A stretch of DNA of 64,000 bases from Rheinheimera sp. UJ63 (GCF_021568285.1 NZ_JAKGTQ010000007.1:62001-126000); one strand, 5' to 3'. Counted from the first letter of the stretch, positions 40,231-49,482 are shown. The notes: generated from the sequence alone by a model not told the origin. Numbers and translations: made by a program.

Positions 40231-40695
40231 ATGATTGGATCGATTAACTCTAGTGCTGGTATGCCACCACCGCCAAGAAATGATAAGCCGCTTACCGCAG
40301 AGCAAAGTACACTGATTACCGATACCCTAGCAGAATATGATCTCGATAACTTGTCAGATGAAGATGCTTCGGCGATTGTCAGTATCTTTAACGAAGCGGG
40401 CATTCAACCGGGTAAAGCGCTACAAGCGGCGTTAGCTGCCGAGGGCATTGATGCTAAAGCCTTAGGCGATCAAGTTAAAAAAACCAAAGATGCTGCGGCG
40501 AATTCAGCTCAGTTAACACAAGATACGCAGCAACTGAGTGAAATAACCGCCTACCTCACCGAGTTGTTAGAATCAAAATATGCTGAGAAAGGCGCTGAAA
40601 ATCTGACAGATGATGATAAAACCTCGATTTACGCGCAGGTATTAGAAAAATTTGGCTTAACCCAGCGCGAAAGCATTATTAAAACGACTGCTTAA
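40231..40695 (+). CDS. small acidic helical protein, unknown function
   Basis: 154 aa, no signal peptide, no Cys, no membrane segment. The N-terminus is Pro-rich (GMPPPPRND). Two acidic helical repeats resemble each other: LTAEQSTLITDTLAEYDLDNLSDEDASAIVSIF (about 21-53) and a C-terminal ENLTDDDKTSIYAQVLEKFGL. The pattern NLSDEDAS/NLTDDDKT is suggestive of a duplicated helix-turn unit. AGGAG precedes the ATG. It is a single gene closed by a strong terminator. I do not recognise the family. Confidence 0.75.
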   Translation: MIGSINSSAGMPPPPRNDKPLTAEQSTLITDTLAEYDLDNLSDEDASAIVSIFNEAGIQPGKALQAALAAEGIDAKALGDQVKKTKDAAANSAQLTQDTQQLSEITAYLTELLESKYAEKGAENLTDDDKTSIYAQVLEKFGLTQRESIIKTTA

Positions 40696-40806
40696 AGCCG
40701 TTTTAAACCTAGGAAAGTTGTCGTCAACTGTTGGCTAATCAGCATGCGATACCAATAAGTCACTGTCGTTAGCTTATGCAGTGAAAGTTTAAACATATCA
40801 GCTGAT

Positions 40807-40844
40807 AAAAAAGCCGCTTAAATTAAGATTTAAGCGGCTTTTTA
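40807..40844. terminator. bidirectional rho-independent terminator
   Basis: 12-bp stem AAGCCGCTTAAA/TTTAAGCGGCTT with a 6-base loop, preceded by an A-run and followed by a T-run. Serves the small acidic protein gene and the convergent TonB receptor gene. Confidence 0.9.
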
Positions 40845-40859
40845 GTAGAGTGTTAATCT

Positions 40860-43400
40860 TTAAAATCGATATTTCACCGAGCCATACACATATTGCCCTC
40901 TTAAGCCGTGTGTTTCAGCCACATAGCCGTAACCTCGCGCAGTAAATGGCGGATCGGTATCGAACAGATTGTTCACACCAACCGTAAAGACGGTTTTGTC
41001 GTTGAAATTATAACGACCTTGCAAATCAAGCAATGTTTGCGAGTCAACCATAGTCGCTTCAACGCTTTCCATCACAGACAAAGCTTGGAAGCTTTCAAAC
41101 TCACCGATATATTGCACCGTCGCTGTAAGACCAAAATCACCGAAAGTCCAATCGGCTGTTGCACGGCCACGATGTTGTGGATAGTTTAACTCTCCCGCAT
41201 ATTGCAAGTTATCTTTCTTGAACGAGTCTATGTAAGACCAATCTAAACCCAGTTTAACTAACCCCATGTCTTCTAAGTTAATTTTGTAACCAGCGGTTAA
41301 GTCGATACCGCTTGCTTCTTGCGAGCTCAAATTGACATAGATGTTGTAGATTTTATCTAACTGGCCAAGCGTTTCCCCTGGTAACGGGTCAAAGCGCTGG
41401 CAAATAACACTGGCCTGGTTATTACATTCCAGTGCATAAATGTTCTCAACTGGGTTTTGATCAATTTTGTTGTCTTGTTTAATACTCCAAACATCTGCGG
41501 TAACATCAAAAGCATCATTGATTTGCCATACCACACCGACGTTCCACGTGGTCGATTCTTCTGGCTGAAGTACACCATCAGAAGTGTAAATAACAGAACG
41601 CTCACGCTCACCTTCACAGACATTATCTGAAGTACAACGATAATAATCGTCAACTAACGGTGAATCTTGTGAAGGGCCTAAACCAATTTGTGCTAGAGAT
41701 GGCGCACGGAAACCTTTACCCCAAGAACCTCTTACCGAGAAATTATCCAGTGGCCGCCACGATACCGAGATCTGTGGATTAGTGGTTGAACCAAAATCAC
41801 TATAATCATCTGCACGACCGGCTAAGGTCACGTCAAAGGTGTCTGTTAACGGTATCAAAAACTCGATGTAAGCGGCAGTAATATCACGGGCGGCTTGTGC
41901 GGAGATCGCTTCAGTACCAAAAATTAAACCACGCTCAAACTGCTCATCCGGCTTATCAGAAACATCTTCTTCTCGATATTCGGCACCTGCGGCCATTTGT
42001 ACTGTAATATCACCAATTGTAAAGGCTTCACCAGCGATATTGGCACTAAATGAGGTCATATGTGACTCACCTTGGCGTACCAAGCTAGTAGAAATTGCCG
42101 CCACGACATCGGGATCATTAATGGTGCCACCAAAGGGGTTATAACGGCCCGCATTAATTTCATTTTGCAAGTAATCTACGCGGATCCAGCCATCACCAAT
42201 ACCGCCGCTTTGCAGCGATTTACTGCGACCTTTTTGCGCGGAAATATCATAATCCCAATCACTTATCGTGCCTCTCACGCCAGAAACTAAACGTAAAGTA
42301 TCCGATTCGATATTCCATACTCGTGAACCGGCATCGACGGTGCGGAAGTTGTTAATAATGATGTCTGAACCATAAGGATTATTCGGGTGATCAGCACCGA
42401 CTGTTAAGCCCGCTGTGCGGCCTAATGGCGTAGCTGCACCAAATGCCATTGAAGTATTGTGTTGCGCTGATAATTCAATGTAGCCTTCAGCATAATCGCT
42501 AAACTTTTGGCTGCCTTGAAACATAAAACCAATACGTTCTGCCGTTGGTAACACGGCTCCGCTTGGACCAAAATCATAACGACAGACATTATTCACAATA
42601 CTTGACGCTGGGCAGGCAGTATCAGGAGTTAAAACACCATTAACAATAAAGGTGCCAGGAAAACCCGAAGATGAACGACCATCAATACCATTTTCAGGTT
42701 GATAGACTGTGCCATAAATACCCACCTCGTTGCGCATTAAGCCCGTGTTCTTGAAATAATCTAAGATCACCGTTGCGTTACTGTCGTCATCACCGGTGCC
42801 CCACAGCAAGCTAAAATTGGTTTCTTCATAGCTAGGGCCGGTAGTACCACCATGACCGATAGTCACTTCAGTGCCTTCAAAGTTTTTCCGCAGAATGACG
42901 TTAACGACACCAGCCACTGCATCAGAACCATATACCGCAGAAGCACCATCTTTCAGAATTTCAATGCGCTCGATAGCGGCAACTGGGATGTTATTGATAT
43001 CCACAAAAGAATTCACAATACCTTCAGCAAAAGCACTGCTGGCAACACGACGACCATTAATCAACACAAGCGTTGCATCAGGACCAAAACCTCGCAAACT
43101 GATGGCAGCGCCACCGTTAGCAGTAGAATCTTGGTTATTTCCGCGGGTAGAAAAGGTGCCATTACCAGCAGCAGGTAGCGTTTCAAGCAACTGTTGTAAG
43201 TTGGCAAATCCTGAACGGTCGATATCTTCTCGGCCAATCACTTGCACCGGTGCAGCGCCTTCTAAGTCATTGCGCTTAATATTCGAACCCGTAACTTGGA
43301 TCCGTTCAACCGTGCTTTCTTGTTCTTGCGCAACGGCAGCAGCATGGCCTAAAACCATACTCACGGCAACGGCAGTTAAAGAGTACTTTCTGATGTTCAT
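40860..43400 (-). CDS. TonB-dependent outer-membrane receptor
   Basis: 846 aa. Signal peptide (YSLTAVAVSMVLGHAAAVAQ), TonB box (ERIQVTGSN), plug domain (VQVIGREDIDRSGFANLQQLLETLP through IERIEILKDGASAVYGSDAVAGVVNVI), then a 22-strand-type barrel with NFSVRGSWGKGFRAPSLAQIG and the terminal GSVKYRF. The substrate is unknown; there is no adjacent iron, sugar or vitamin gene. Relatives of this plug type are abundant in Alteromonadales, often for peptides or glycans. Confidence 0.95.
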   Translation of the reverse strand: MNIRKYSLTAVAVSMVLGHAAAVAQEQESTVERIQVTGSNIKRNDLEGAAPVQVIGREDIDRSGFANLQQLLETLPAAGNGTFSTRGNNQDSTANGGAAISLRGFGPDATLVLINGRRVASSAFAEGIVNSFVDINNIPVAAIERIEILKDGASAVYGSDAVAGVVNVILRKNFEGTEVTIGHGGTTGPSYEETNFSLLWGTGDDDSNATVILDYFKNTGLMRNEVGIYGTVYQPENGIDGRSSSGFPGTFIVNGVLTPDTACPASSIVNNVCRYDFGPSGAVLPTAERIGFMFQGSQKFSDYAEGYIELSAQHNTSMAFGAATPLGRTAGLTVGADHPNNPYGSDIIINNFRTVDAGSRVWNIESDTLRLVSGVRGTISDWDYDISAQKGRSKSLQSGGIGDGWIRVDYLQNEINAGRYNPFGGTINDPDVVAAISTSLVRQGESHMTSFSANIAGEAFTIGDITVQMAAGAEYREEDVSDKPDEQFERGLIFGTEAISAQAARDITAAYIEFLIPLTDTFDVTLAGRADDYSDFGSTTNPQISVSWRPLDNFSVRGSWGKGFRAPSLAQIGLGPSQDSPLVDDYYRCTSDNVCEGERERSVIYTSDGVLQPEESTTWNVGVVWQINDAFDVTADVWSIKQDNKIDQNPVENIYALECNNQASVICQRFDPLPGETLGQLDKIYNIYVNLSSQEASGIDLTAGYKINLEDMGLVKLGLDWSYIDSFKKDNLQYAGELNYPQHRGRATADWTFGDFGLTATVQYIGEFESFQALSVMESVEATMVDSQTLLDLQGRYNFNDKTVFTVGVNNLFDTDPPFTARGYGYVAETHGLRGQYVYGSVKYRF

Positions 43401-43827
43401 GCTTTCCCCTAGAAAGGTTGATTAGTTATCATTTTTTTAGTCAGCTACTTAGGTTCACATGCACTGAATCACTTATCCAAAATCGCAGCCAAAGACAGCA
43501 ACCGTTAACAAACTAACGTGGGCTTGCTGCACTGCTTTAGGGCGAAAATGCCTACTTTTGGTGATTCGCACGCCAATAACGCTCTAATTGCTTCACCTAA
43601 GCAGACAATAGTATGCATGGCAATATCTGTGCCGAATCAATCACTAAGGCAACACCTTTACATTGGGTAGGAATTTTACGACATACGCTGCATCTTGCTT
43701 ACATTAAGCAATGCGCTTGTATTCTCTTTCGGGCCTTTGCATTGTTATCTTTTGCTTTGGGGTAAACCGCAACGCTTTTAAAAGCGCAATAATGAACAGG
43801 CTTGCCAAAATCATTATTCAGATCTAT
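43401..43827. other. gene-free divergent region between the TonB receptor and acuR
   Basis: No gene seen. It should carry the receptor promoter on the minus strand. I could not identify a Fur box or another clear operator for the receptor. Confidence 0.4.
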
Positions 43828-43847
43828 ATTAGACCAAGCAGTCTAAT
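43828..43847. promoter_or_regulatory. probable AcuR operator
   Basis: Perfect 7-bp inverted repeat ATTAGAC/GTCTAAT with a 6-base centre, 15 bp upstream of the TetR-type gene. The TAGAC-type half-sites resemble those of AcuR/NemR-like regulators (TAGACC and GGTCTA), which supports autorepression of the acuR-acuI pair. Confidence 0.7.
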
Positions 43848-43862
43848 TAATTAAAGTGAGCT

Positions 43863-44489
43863 ATGGATAACCAAAAGCGCCAACGCGGCCGACCGAAGAA
43901 AAACCAAGATGCCGATCCGAATACCAAGGCCGTGCTGCTGCGCGCAGGCTTAGTATGGTTGACCTCGTCAGGATTTAACCAAAGCAGTTTGGATACTATA
44001 TTAAGCTCGGTGCAGGTCCCCAAAGGTTCGTTTTATCATTACTTTGAAAACAAAGAAGCTTATGGGTTAGAAGTATTAGCTCACTATCGCCAGTACTTTG
44101 AAGCGAAATTAAGCAAACATCTTAACGACACCCGTTATCCTCCTCTGCAACGGCTTAGCCATTTTATGAGCGATGCCAGTAACGGTATGGCCAAGTATCA
44201 ATTTAGTCGAGGCTGCCTGATCGGTAATTTAGAACTGGAATTACCGCAATTACCCGACACCTTTCGCCACGCCATTGTGGCGACCTATAGCAGCTGGCAA
44301 GCATTGGTCGCGAATTGCTTAAAACAAGCACAAGCCCAAGCTGAGATCACGGCAGATAAAGACCCAGCAGCTTTAGCAGAAGTATTTTGGATCGGTTGGG
44401 AAGGTGCGGTCGCGCGAGCGCGCTTGCTCCAATCCGCACAACCGCTACAACAATTTGGTCAGTTCTTTTTGAAACAACTTTCCCATTAA
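43863..44489 (+). CDS. acuR: TetR-family regulator, AcuR-like
   Basis: 208 aa. A basic N-terminus (NQKRQRGRPKK) precedes the TetR helix-turn-helix with SGFNQSSLDTILSSVQVPKGSFYHYFENKEAYG. The C-terminal ligand domain has FSRGCLIGNLELEL, with a Cys in a place shared by AcuR/NemR-like proteins. AcuR senses acrylate in the DMSP-acrylate pathway. The adjacent acuI and the palindromic operator 15 bp upstream support this name; a NemR-like electrophile sensor is the alternative. Confidence 0.85.
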   Translation: MDNQKRQRGRPKKNQDADPNTKAVLLRAGLVWLTSSGFNQSSLDTILSSVQVPKGSFYHYFENKEAYGLEVLAHYRQYFEAKLSKHLNDTRYPPLQRLSHFMSDASNGMAKYQFSRGCLIGNLELELPQLPDTFRHAIVATYSSWQALVANCLKQAQAQAEITADKDPAALAEVFWIGWEGAVARARLLQSAQPLQQFGQFFLKQLSH

Positions 44490-44524
44490 TTTTAATTACA
44501 CCCCACTGTAAAACGGAGAATCGT

Positions 44525-45508
44525 ATGTTTAAGGCAATTTTAATTAATAAAGATGACCAAGGTTATCGCGCCGAGTTAACGACCGTAGACGAGCAACAAC
44601 TGCCTGCCGGTGATGTCACCGTAAAAGTGTTAACCAGTACCCTCAATTATAAAGACGGCTTGGCCATTACCGGCAAAGCGCCTGTTGTGCGCGCATTCCC
44701 CATGGTGCCAGGCATCGATTTGGTTGGCGAAGTCTTGCAATCTGATTCTAGCCGTTTTCAAGTCGGTGATAAGGTGCTGCTCAACGGCTTTGGGGTGGGC
44801 GAAGGTCATTGGGGTGGCTTAGCTGAAAAAGCCCGTTTAAAAAGTGACTGGCTGATCCCGCTTCCTAAAGGCATCAGCCCAGCGCAAGCGATGGGTGTAG
44901 GTACGGCAGGCTATACCGCGATGCTTTGTGTGCTCGCGCTGCAAAAACATGGTGTTACCCCTGAGCAAGGTGAAATTTTAGTGACGGGTGCCAATGGCGG
45001 TGTCGGTAGTTATGCCGTGCGCTTACTCAGCAAGCTGGGTTTTAACGTGGTAGCGGCCACCGGTCGGCCTGAAGAAAGTGACTATCTGAAAAAACTCGGT
45101 GCAACCGACATTTTACCCCGTGAACAATTAAGTGCGCCGGGCAAACCGCTGCAAAAAGAACGTTGGGCGGGTGTTGTCGATTGCGTCGGTAGCCATACCC
45201 TCGCCAACGCCTGTGCTAGCACCCGTTATGGCGGTGCCGTTGCCGCTTGCGGCTTGGCACAAGGCATGGATTTCCCCTCTTCCGTGGCGCCCTTTATCCT
45301 GCGCGGTGTCGTGTTATACGGCATTGATAGCGTAATGCGCCCATTAGCAGATCGCATTGAAGCCTGGCAACGGTTAAGTGAATTGTTAACCGCTGAAGAT
45401 TTTGACACGATAAGTCATGTCATTTCGCTAGAGCAAGTGGTCAGCACCGCTAACGACTTGCTACAAGGTAAGGTACGCGGCCGAGTTATTGTGAAAGTCG
45501 CTGAGTAA
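44525..45508 (+). CDS. acuI: acrylyl-CoA reductase (YhdH/AcuI, MDR superfamily)
   Basis: NADPH-dependent reduction of acrylyl-CoA to propionyl-CoA, detoxifying acrylate-derived intermediates. 327 aa. Quinone-oxidoreductase-like MDR fold without zinc site: LNYKDGLAITGK, PGIDLVGEV, GVGTAGYTAMLC, and the nucleotide loop VTGANGGVGSYAVRLL. The start at 44525 has CGGAGA upstream and MFKAILI matches the family. It follows acuR by 35 bp and is closed by a terminator. No DMSP lyase gene is nearby, so the acrylate source is not shown. Confidence 0.94.
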   Translation: MFKAILINKDDQGYRAELTTVDEQQLPAGDVTVKVLTSTLNYKDGLAITGKAPVVRAFPMVPGIDLVGEVLQSDSSRFQVGDKVLLNGFGVGEGHWGGLAEKARLKSDWLIPLPKGISPAQAMGVGTAGYTAMLCVLALQKHGVTPEQGEILVTGANGGVGSYAVRLLSKLGFNVVAATGRPEESDYLKKLGATDILPREQLSAPGKPLQKERWAGVVDCVGSHTLANACASTRYGGAVAACGLAQGMDFPSSVAPFILRGVVLYGIDSVMRPLADRIEAWQRLSELLTAEDFDTISHVISLEQVVSTANDLLQGKVRGRVIVKVAE

Positions 45509-45527
45509 TGCTTTGAGTTAGGTCGAT

Positions 45528-45554
45528 AAACTGCCCGCTTTTACGGGCAGTTTT
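45528..45554. terminator. rho-independent terminator after acuI
   Basis: 10-bp stem AAACTGCCCG/CGGGCAGTTT with a 6-base loop and flanking T-rich sequence; lies between convergent acuI and a GGDEF gene. Confidence 0.9.
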
Positions 45555-45579
45555 ATTACGTCGTATTAAGACAGGGGGC

Positions 45580-46782
45580 TTAATTTGCAAACGCCACTTT
45601 ATTACGCCCGGCTTTTTTCGCTTTATAAAGCGCTTCATCGGCGCGTTTTAGTAATTGCTCGGTACTTTCACCGCTATTGCGCAAGGCGCAACCTAAACTG
45701 ATGGTGACATGCACGGTTTTGTTTGCTGCGGCACTGCCGCGTTGTTGCTTGCCATCTTTACTGTCTGTTGGCCGCTGTTGCTGACGGATCACCAATGGAT
45801 ACTCTGCCACGGCTTCACGCACTTGCTCTAGCTTTTCAGCCAGCTTTTGTTGATTGTTATGATGAAACACCAAGGTAAATTCTTCGCCGCCATAACGATA
45901 AGCCGTTAAACCCGACTGATTAGCCAAAATCGAGCCAAGCAACTTAAGCACCTGATCGCCAACATCATGGCCATACGTATCATTAAACTTTTTAAAGTGA
46001 TCAACGTCTAGCATGGTCACCGCGCTGCGTTTACCCAAGCGACTTAAGTGGTTCAGCAGCGCTCGCCGCTGGGGTAATTGGGTCAGCTCATCAATATAAG
46101 CTAAGTGCAGCATCTGACTAGTTAAGCTTAGCAGCAAACTTAAACCTGCCGCCAGAGTGACCCAACCGGCGGCTTGCTCAAACAAGATAAAGGGATAACA
46201 CAGCATCACCGCTAACCACGCAGCAAACTGCCCCCAACGCTGGCCATTAGCACTATGATAACTGAGCATACTTAACCAACCAGTCGCCACTAAGGCCATC
46301 CACCAAAGGGTGCCCCAATTAATAGCAACGCTGTCAGAAACCGGCTTTAAAAACGTTTCCGGCAGGGATAACTGCGTCACAATGTCAGCAAGCGGTAATA
46401 CCAACATGGCGGGCGGTGCAAACAGTATGACGAGCAGCAGGAACACGCCTGATAAAGTGCTAGGTTGTGGTTTAGGTTTTAATTGCAGTAACAGAAATAA
46501 CAGGGTGATCAGCAATGGCAGTAGCATCGCTATTGCTGCAAGTTGCTCACTGGCCAGCGCCATTTCAACCACATAATAATGACTAGCTAACAACACGGCA
46601 CTGTACAACCAATGCCATTGCCGCATTAGCACCGCCAGCCCAGCGGTTAACAGCAACATCGCATACACCAACACAGGAAATAGCTGGCTGATCGCGGCAG
46701 CCTGTGGCGCAAACTGCCAGTGCACCAGTAACAGCGTAAAAAGGGGTGATAACAAAAATAACGGCATCAACAGTAAACCCAT
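45580..46782 (-). CDS. membrane-anchored diguanylate cyclase
   Basis: About 400 aa. The N-terminal half has seven or more hydrophobic helices (about 1-215) of the MHYT/7TM-like sensor kind, though no named domain is recognised. The C-terminal GGDEF domain starts DELTQLPQRRALLNHL and has an intact RYGGEEF signature. There is no RxxD inhibitory site (NQSG at that position), so product inhibition may be absent. A Ser/Gly/Lys-rich insertion (TDSKDGKQQRGSAAANKT) lies after the signature. Start uncertain: the frame runs to a TTG at 46806 with GAAGAG too close; the first ATG is at 46782. Confidence 0.93.
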   Translation of the reverse strand: MGLLLMPLFLLSPLFTLLLVHWQFAPQAAAISQLFPVLVYAMLLLTAGLAVLMRQWHWLYSAVLLASHYYVVEMALASEQLAAIAMLLPLLITLLFLLLQLKPKPQPSTLSGVFLLLVILFAPPAMLVLPLADIVTQLSLPETFLKPVSDSVAINWGTLWWMALVATGWLSMLSYHSANGQRWGQFAAWLAVMLCYPFILFEQAAGWVTLAAGLSLLLSLTSQMLHLAYIDELTQLPQRRALLNHLSRLGKRSAVTMLDVDHFKKFNDTYGHDVGDQVLKLLGSILANQSGLTAYRYGGEEFTLVFHHNNQQKLAEKLEQVREAVAEYPLVIRQQQRPTDSKDGKQQRGSAAANKTVHVTISLGCALRNSGESTEQLLKRADEALYKAKKAGRNKVAFAN

Positions 46783-47043
46783 AACAGGGTGCGAAGCGCA
46801 CAGCAAAAACTCTTCGGTGCCTTAAATAAGGCCATTGGTTGGGTGAGCCATATACACCCGCTACCCTGCCTGATTTATACAGATTGTCATAAAAAGCCGC
46901 AAGCTTTCCGAAGCATGCTGGCAGCATTTTGGCTTTCAATAAGATTTAGCAAGGTTTAAAGCCGTTATTTGCACTCATTGAGTAACACATGCGCTTAACA
47001 CGCTCGCTGCAATAGCGATAACCCCAGCGTAGCTGAAAACAAT
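46783..47043. other. gene-free stretch between a GGDEF gene and the Old Yellow Enzyme gene
   Basis: No gene or clear regulatory motif seen apart from the terminator that follows. It holds the promoter of the GGDEF gene. Confidence 0.4.
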
Positions 47044-47077
47044 AAAAAAGAGCAGTGCCCTTGCGGCAACTGCTCTT
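47044..47077 (-). terminator. terminator of the Old Yellow Enzyme gene
   Basis: On the minus strand an imperfect hairpin AAGAGCAGT/ACTGCTCTT with an inner GCC/GGC pair, followed by six T. It lies 26 bp after the stop. Confidence 0.8.
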
Positions 47078-47103
47078 AACTTACACCATAACGTGAGGGC
47101 TAA

Positions 47104-48159
47104 TTACTGAGGTAGAATCGGATAATCGGTGTAACCCTCAACACCACCGCCATAAAACAAATCAGGCTTGGCCTCATTCAGAGGTGCATCTTGCTGCATC
47201 CGCGCCACCAGATCCGGGTTGGCAATATAAGGCACACCAAAGGCCACCGCATCGGCAATACCCTCAGCCAATGCTTTATTTGCAGCCGCCTTATCAAACT
47301 TCTCATTGCTAATATAGACACCGCCAAAGAGCTGTTTCAGCTTGGGTCCTAAGCTATCCGCAGCTTGCGCTTCGCGACTACAGATAAAGGCAATACCACG
47401 CTTACTTAATTCGCTGGCAACATAACCAAAGGTATCCGCTCGCTGCGAATCGCCCATGTCATGCGCATCTGCGCGCGGTGCTAAATGCATACCCACACGC
47501 CCTGCGCCCCACACTTCAATCACGGCATCGGTCACTTCTAACATCAATCGGGCACGGTTCTCTATGCTGCCACCGTAATTGTCGGTACGCTTGTTAGTGC
47601 TGTCTTGTAAAAACTGATCCAATAAGTAACCGTTAGCGCCATGGATCTCCACACCGTCAAAGCCTGCTAATTTCGCGTTTTCAGCACCTTGCCGGTAAGC
47701 TGCTACAATGTCAGCCAATTCTGCGGTTTCTAGCGCGCGCGGCGTAACATAGTCTTTTTTCGGGCGCATTAAGCTAACATGCCCTTTGGCAGGAATAGCG
47801 CTTGGCGCTACCGGCAGTTCGCCATCTAGGTAATGCGGATCGGAAATACGGCCCACATGCCATAATTGCAGCATAATTTTGCCACCAGCCTGGTGTACCG
47901 CCGCAGTGATTTTGCGCCAACCGGCCACTTGCTCTGCTGACCAAATACCAGGCGTATCAGGGTAGCCCACGCCCATTGGCATCACCGACGTGGCCTCGGT
48001 TAAAATTAAACCCGCGCTGGCGCGCTGTGTGTAATATTCCACCATTAAATCATTGGGTACTCGCCCGGCACTGGCACGACAGCGGGTTAACGGTGCCATA
48101 ATAATGCGGTTTTTTAGCTGTAAATCGCCCACTTGAATAGGATCAAATAAGGTTGGCAT
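47104..48159 (-). CDS. Old Yellow Enzyme family alkene reductase (NemA-like)
   Basis: FMN-dependent NAD(P)H oxidoreductase that reduces activated double bonds, quinones or nitro compounds. 351 aa. Features are NRIIMAPLTRCRA, LQLWHVGRIS, and the substrate-binding HGANGYLLDQFLQDSTNKRTDNYGGS with the His-Asn pair, plus FGVPYIANPDL near the C-terminus. It lies 29 bp downstream of an ArsR regulator, so it is probably induced by electrophilic or oxidative compounds through that repressor. Confidence 0.95.
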   Translation of the reverse strand: MPTLFDPIQVGDLQLKNRIIMAPLTRCRASAGRVPNDLMVEYYTQRASAGLILTEATSVMPMGVGYPDTPGIWSAEQVAGWRKITAAVHQAGGKIMLQLWHVGRISDPHYLDGELPVAPSAIPAKGHVSLMRPKKDYVTPRALETAELADIVAAYRQGAENAKLAGFDGVEIHGANGYLLDQFLQDSTNKRTDNYGGSIENRARLMLEVTDAVIEVWGAGRVGMHLAPRADAHDMGDSQRADTFGYVASELSKRGIAFICSREAQAADSLGPKLKQLFGGVYISNEKFDKAAANKALAEGIADAVAFGVPYIANPDLVARMQQDAPLNEAKPDLFYGGGVEGYTDYPILPQ

Positions 48160-48188
48160 AGTGTTGTCCTGTGCGTTGAAAAGAGAAA

Positions 48189-48518
48189 TTAAAGCTCGGC
48201 GCTAAGTTGCAACATAAATTGCTGCATCAGCGCCTCGTTACGTTTGAAAAAATGCCATTGCCCAACTTTCTGGCTGGAGATAATCCCGGCACGCTGCAGC
48301 GTGGCCAGATGCGCCGATACCGTACTTTGCGACAAGCCAGTTTGTCGCTCAATTTTGCCAGCACACACCCCTAAACTCAGTGGATGTTCTTGATCAGCAA
48401 AATACTGCTCTGGGGTCTTTAACCATATCACCATATCGCGGCGTACCGGATGTGCCAGCGCTTTGATAATGTCGTCCAATTGCTTGGCCGTTAGCGGTGT
48501 TGTTGAGGTTGTCGTCAT
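48189..48518 (-). CDS. ArsR-family winged-helix repressor
   Basis: 109 aa. The helix-turn-helix lies in TGLSQSTVSAHLATLQRAGIISSQKVGQWHFFKRNE. The typical metal-binding Cys motif of ArsR/SmtB (ELCVCDL) is absent, although there is one Cys in LSLGVCAGKIE, so a redox or organic signal is likelier than arsenic. It precedes the Old Yellow Enzyme gene on the same strand, and a palindrome sits just upstream of its start. Confidence 0.93.
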   Translation of the reverse strand: MTTTSTTPLTAKQLDDIIKALAHPVRRDMVIWLKTPEQYFADQEHPLSLGVCAGKIERQTGLSQSTVSAHLATLQRAGIISSQKVGQWHFFKRNEALMQQFMLQLSAEL

Positions 48519-48535
48519 CAGGCATAGGTTTATTT

Positions 48536-48559
48536 ATATATCGCGATAAGCCGATATAT
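48536..48559. promoter_or_regulatory. probable operator of the ArsR/Old Yellow Enzyme unit
   Basis: Perfect inverted repeat ATATATCG/CGATATAT with an 8-base spacer, 18 bp upstream of the ArsR start. Position and symmetry suit an autoregulated dimeric repressor. Confidence 0.7.
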
Positions 48560-48798
48560 GTAGATGGCAGCAAGCGATTTCAAGGGGGCAAACACAAAAT
48601 GATGCCAAGGTGGCAGCACGAACCGGCTTAACGCTTTTTCAATAGCCACCAGCACGATTTAAAGCAAATAAATAAAACCGCACTGAACATATGATGATGC
48701 TAAACCCTGTCATCCGTTTTCAGCGGTCGCATTTTACTCTATGCTGCATTTATACCGACAAATTAGCTTACTGATTAAAATGGGAGTAGCGTCATAGT

Positions 48799-49005
48799 AT
48801 GGAAGTAAAAGTGTTCACTAAAATCTTAAAACCCAAACCCGGGTTTTGGCCTGGCTCGGCAACACCGGTTATTTCTGGATTAGAAGCAGAAATTAACCTG
48901 TGGCTGGCCACACATCCGGATATTGAGATTACCCATATCACGCAATCGCAAAGTGGTGGCTCCTGGATGCCCGCGACGGTTGTCGTGAGCATTTGGTATA
49001 AATAG
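48799..49005 (+). CDS. small protein of unknown function
   Basis: 68 aa, no signal peptide. Basic aromatic N-terminus (EVKVFTKILKPKPGFWPG), then ISGLEAEINLWLATHPDIEITHITQSQSGGSWMPATVVVSIWY. The length, the strand-like end and the Gly-Gly-Ser-Trp turn suggest a folded alpha/beta domain, and it resembles short conserved hypothetical proteins that I cannot name. GGGAG lies about 14 bases upstream, a loose spacing. Confidence 0.6.
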   Translation: MEVKVFTKILKPKPGFWPGSATPVISGLEAEINLWLATHPDIEITHITQSQSGGSWMPATVVVSIWYK

Positions 49006-49113
49006 TGTTTAACCAGGCGGTGAAATAAACAAAGCCACATTAGCGTTATTACATTGTTTATTTTAGGCTGCCATTTTTGCTTGTTGACCAAACATCGCTA
49101 ACAAGGATATTTC

Positions 49114-49482
49114 ATGATCGATTTTAATAATAAAAGCGTCTTTAAACTGAAACAAAACAACGACTTTGCTGAAAAAGTCACGGCACTGTTATTAGACGAT
49201 GAAACCGTGATCGATTCGTATAAATCGATGCGTGACGGCGTGGTATTCACCAATAAAAGAATCATTGCAGTAAACGTGCAAGGTATTACCGGCAGCAAAA
49301 AAGATTTTACCTCGCTACCCTACAAAAACATTGTGGCTTACTCAGTAGAAACGTCGGGCACTTTCGATCTCGATTCTGAGCTAGAAATTTATTTATCTTC
49401 AGTCGGTAAGGTAAGATTTGAGTTTACTGGTAGTACTGCCATTGTTGACATTTCAAAGCATATTTCGCTGAGCATTCTGTAA
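49114..49482 (+). CDS. PH-domain (YokE-like) protein
   Basis: 122 aa. It resembles bacterial pleckstrin-homology proteins: LLDDETVIDSYKSMRDGVVFTNKRIIAVNVQGITGSKKDFTSLPYKNIVAYSVETSGTFDLDSELEIYLS is the characteristic pattern with FTNKRI and the Ser-rich strand before the last helix. Cytoplasmic, function unknown. AAGGA precedes the ATG. It stands alone. Confidence 0.85.
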   Translation: MIDFNNKSVFKLKQNNDFAEKVTALLLDDETVIDSYKSMRDGVVFTNKRIIAVNVQGITGSKKDFTSLPYKNIVAYSVETSGTFDLDSELEIYLSSVGKVRFEFTGSTAIVDISKHISLSIL

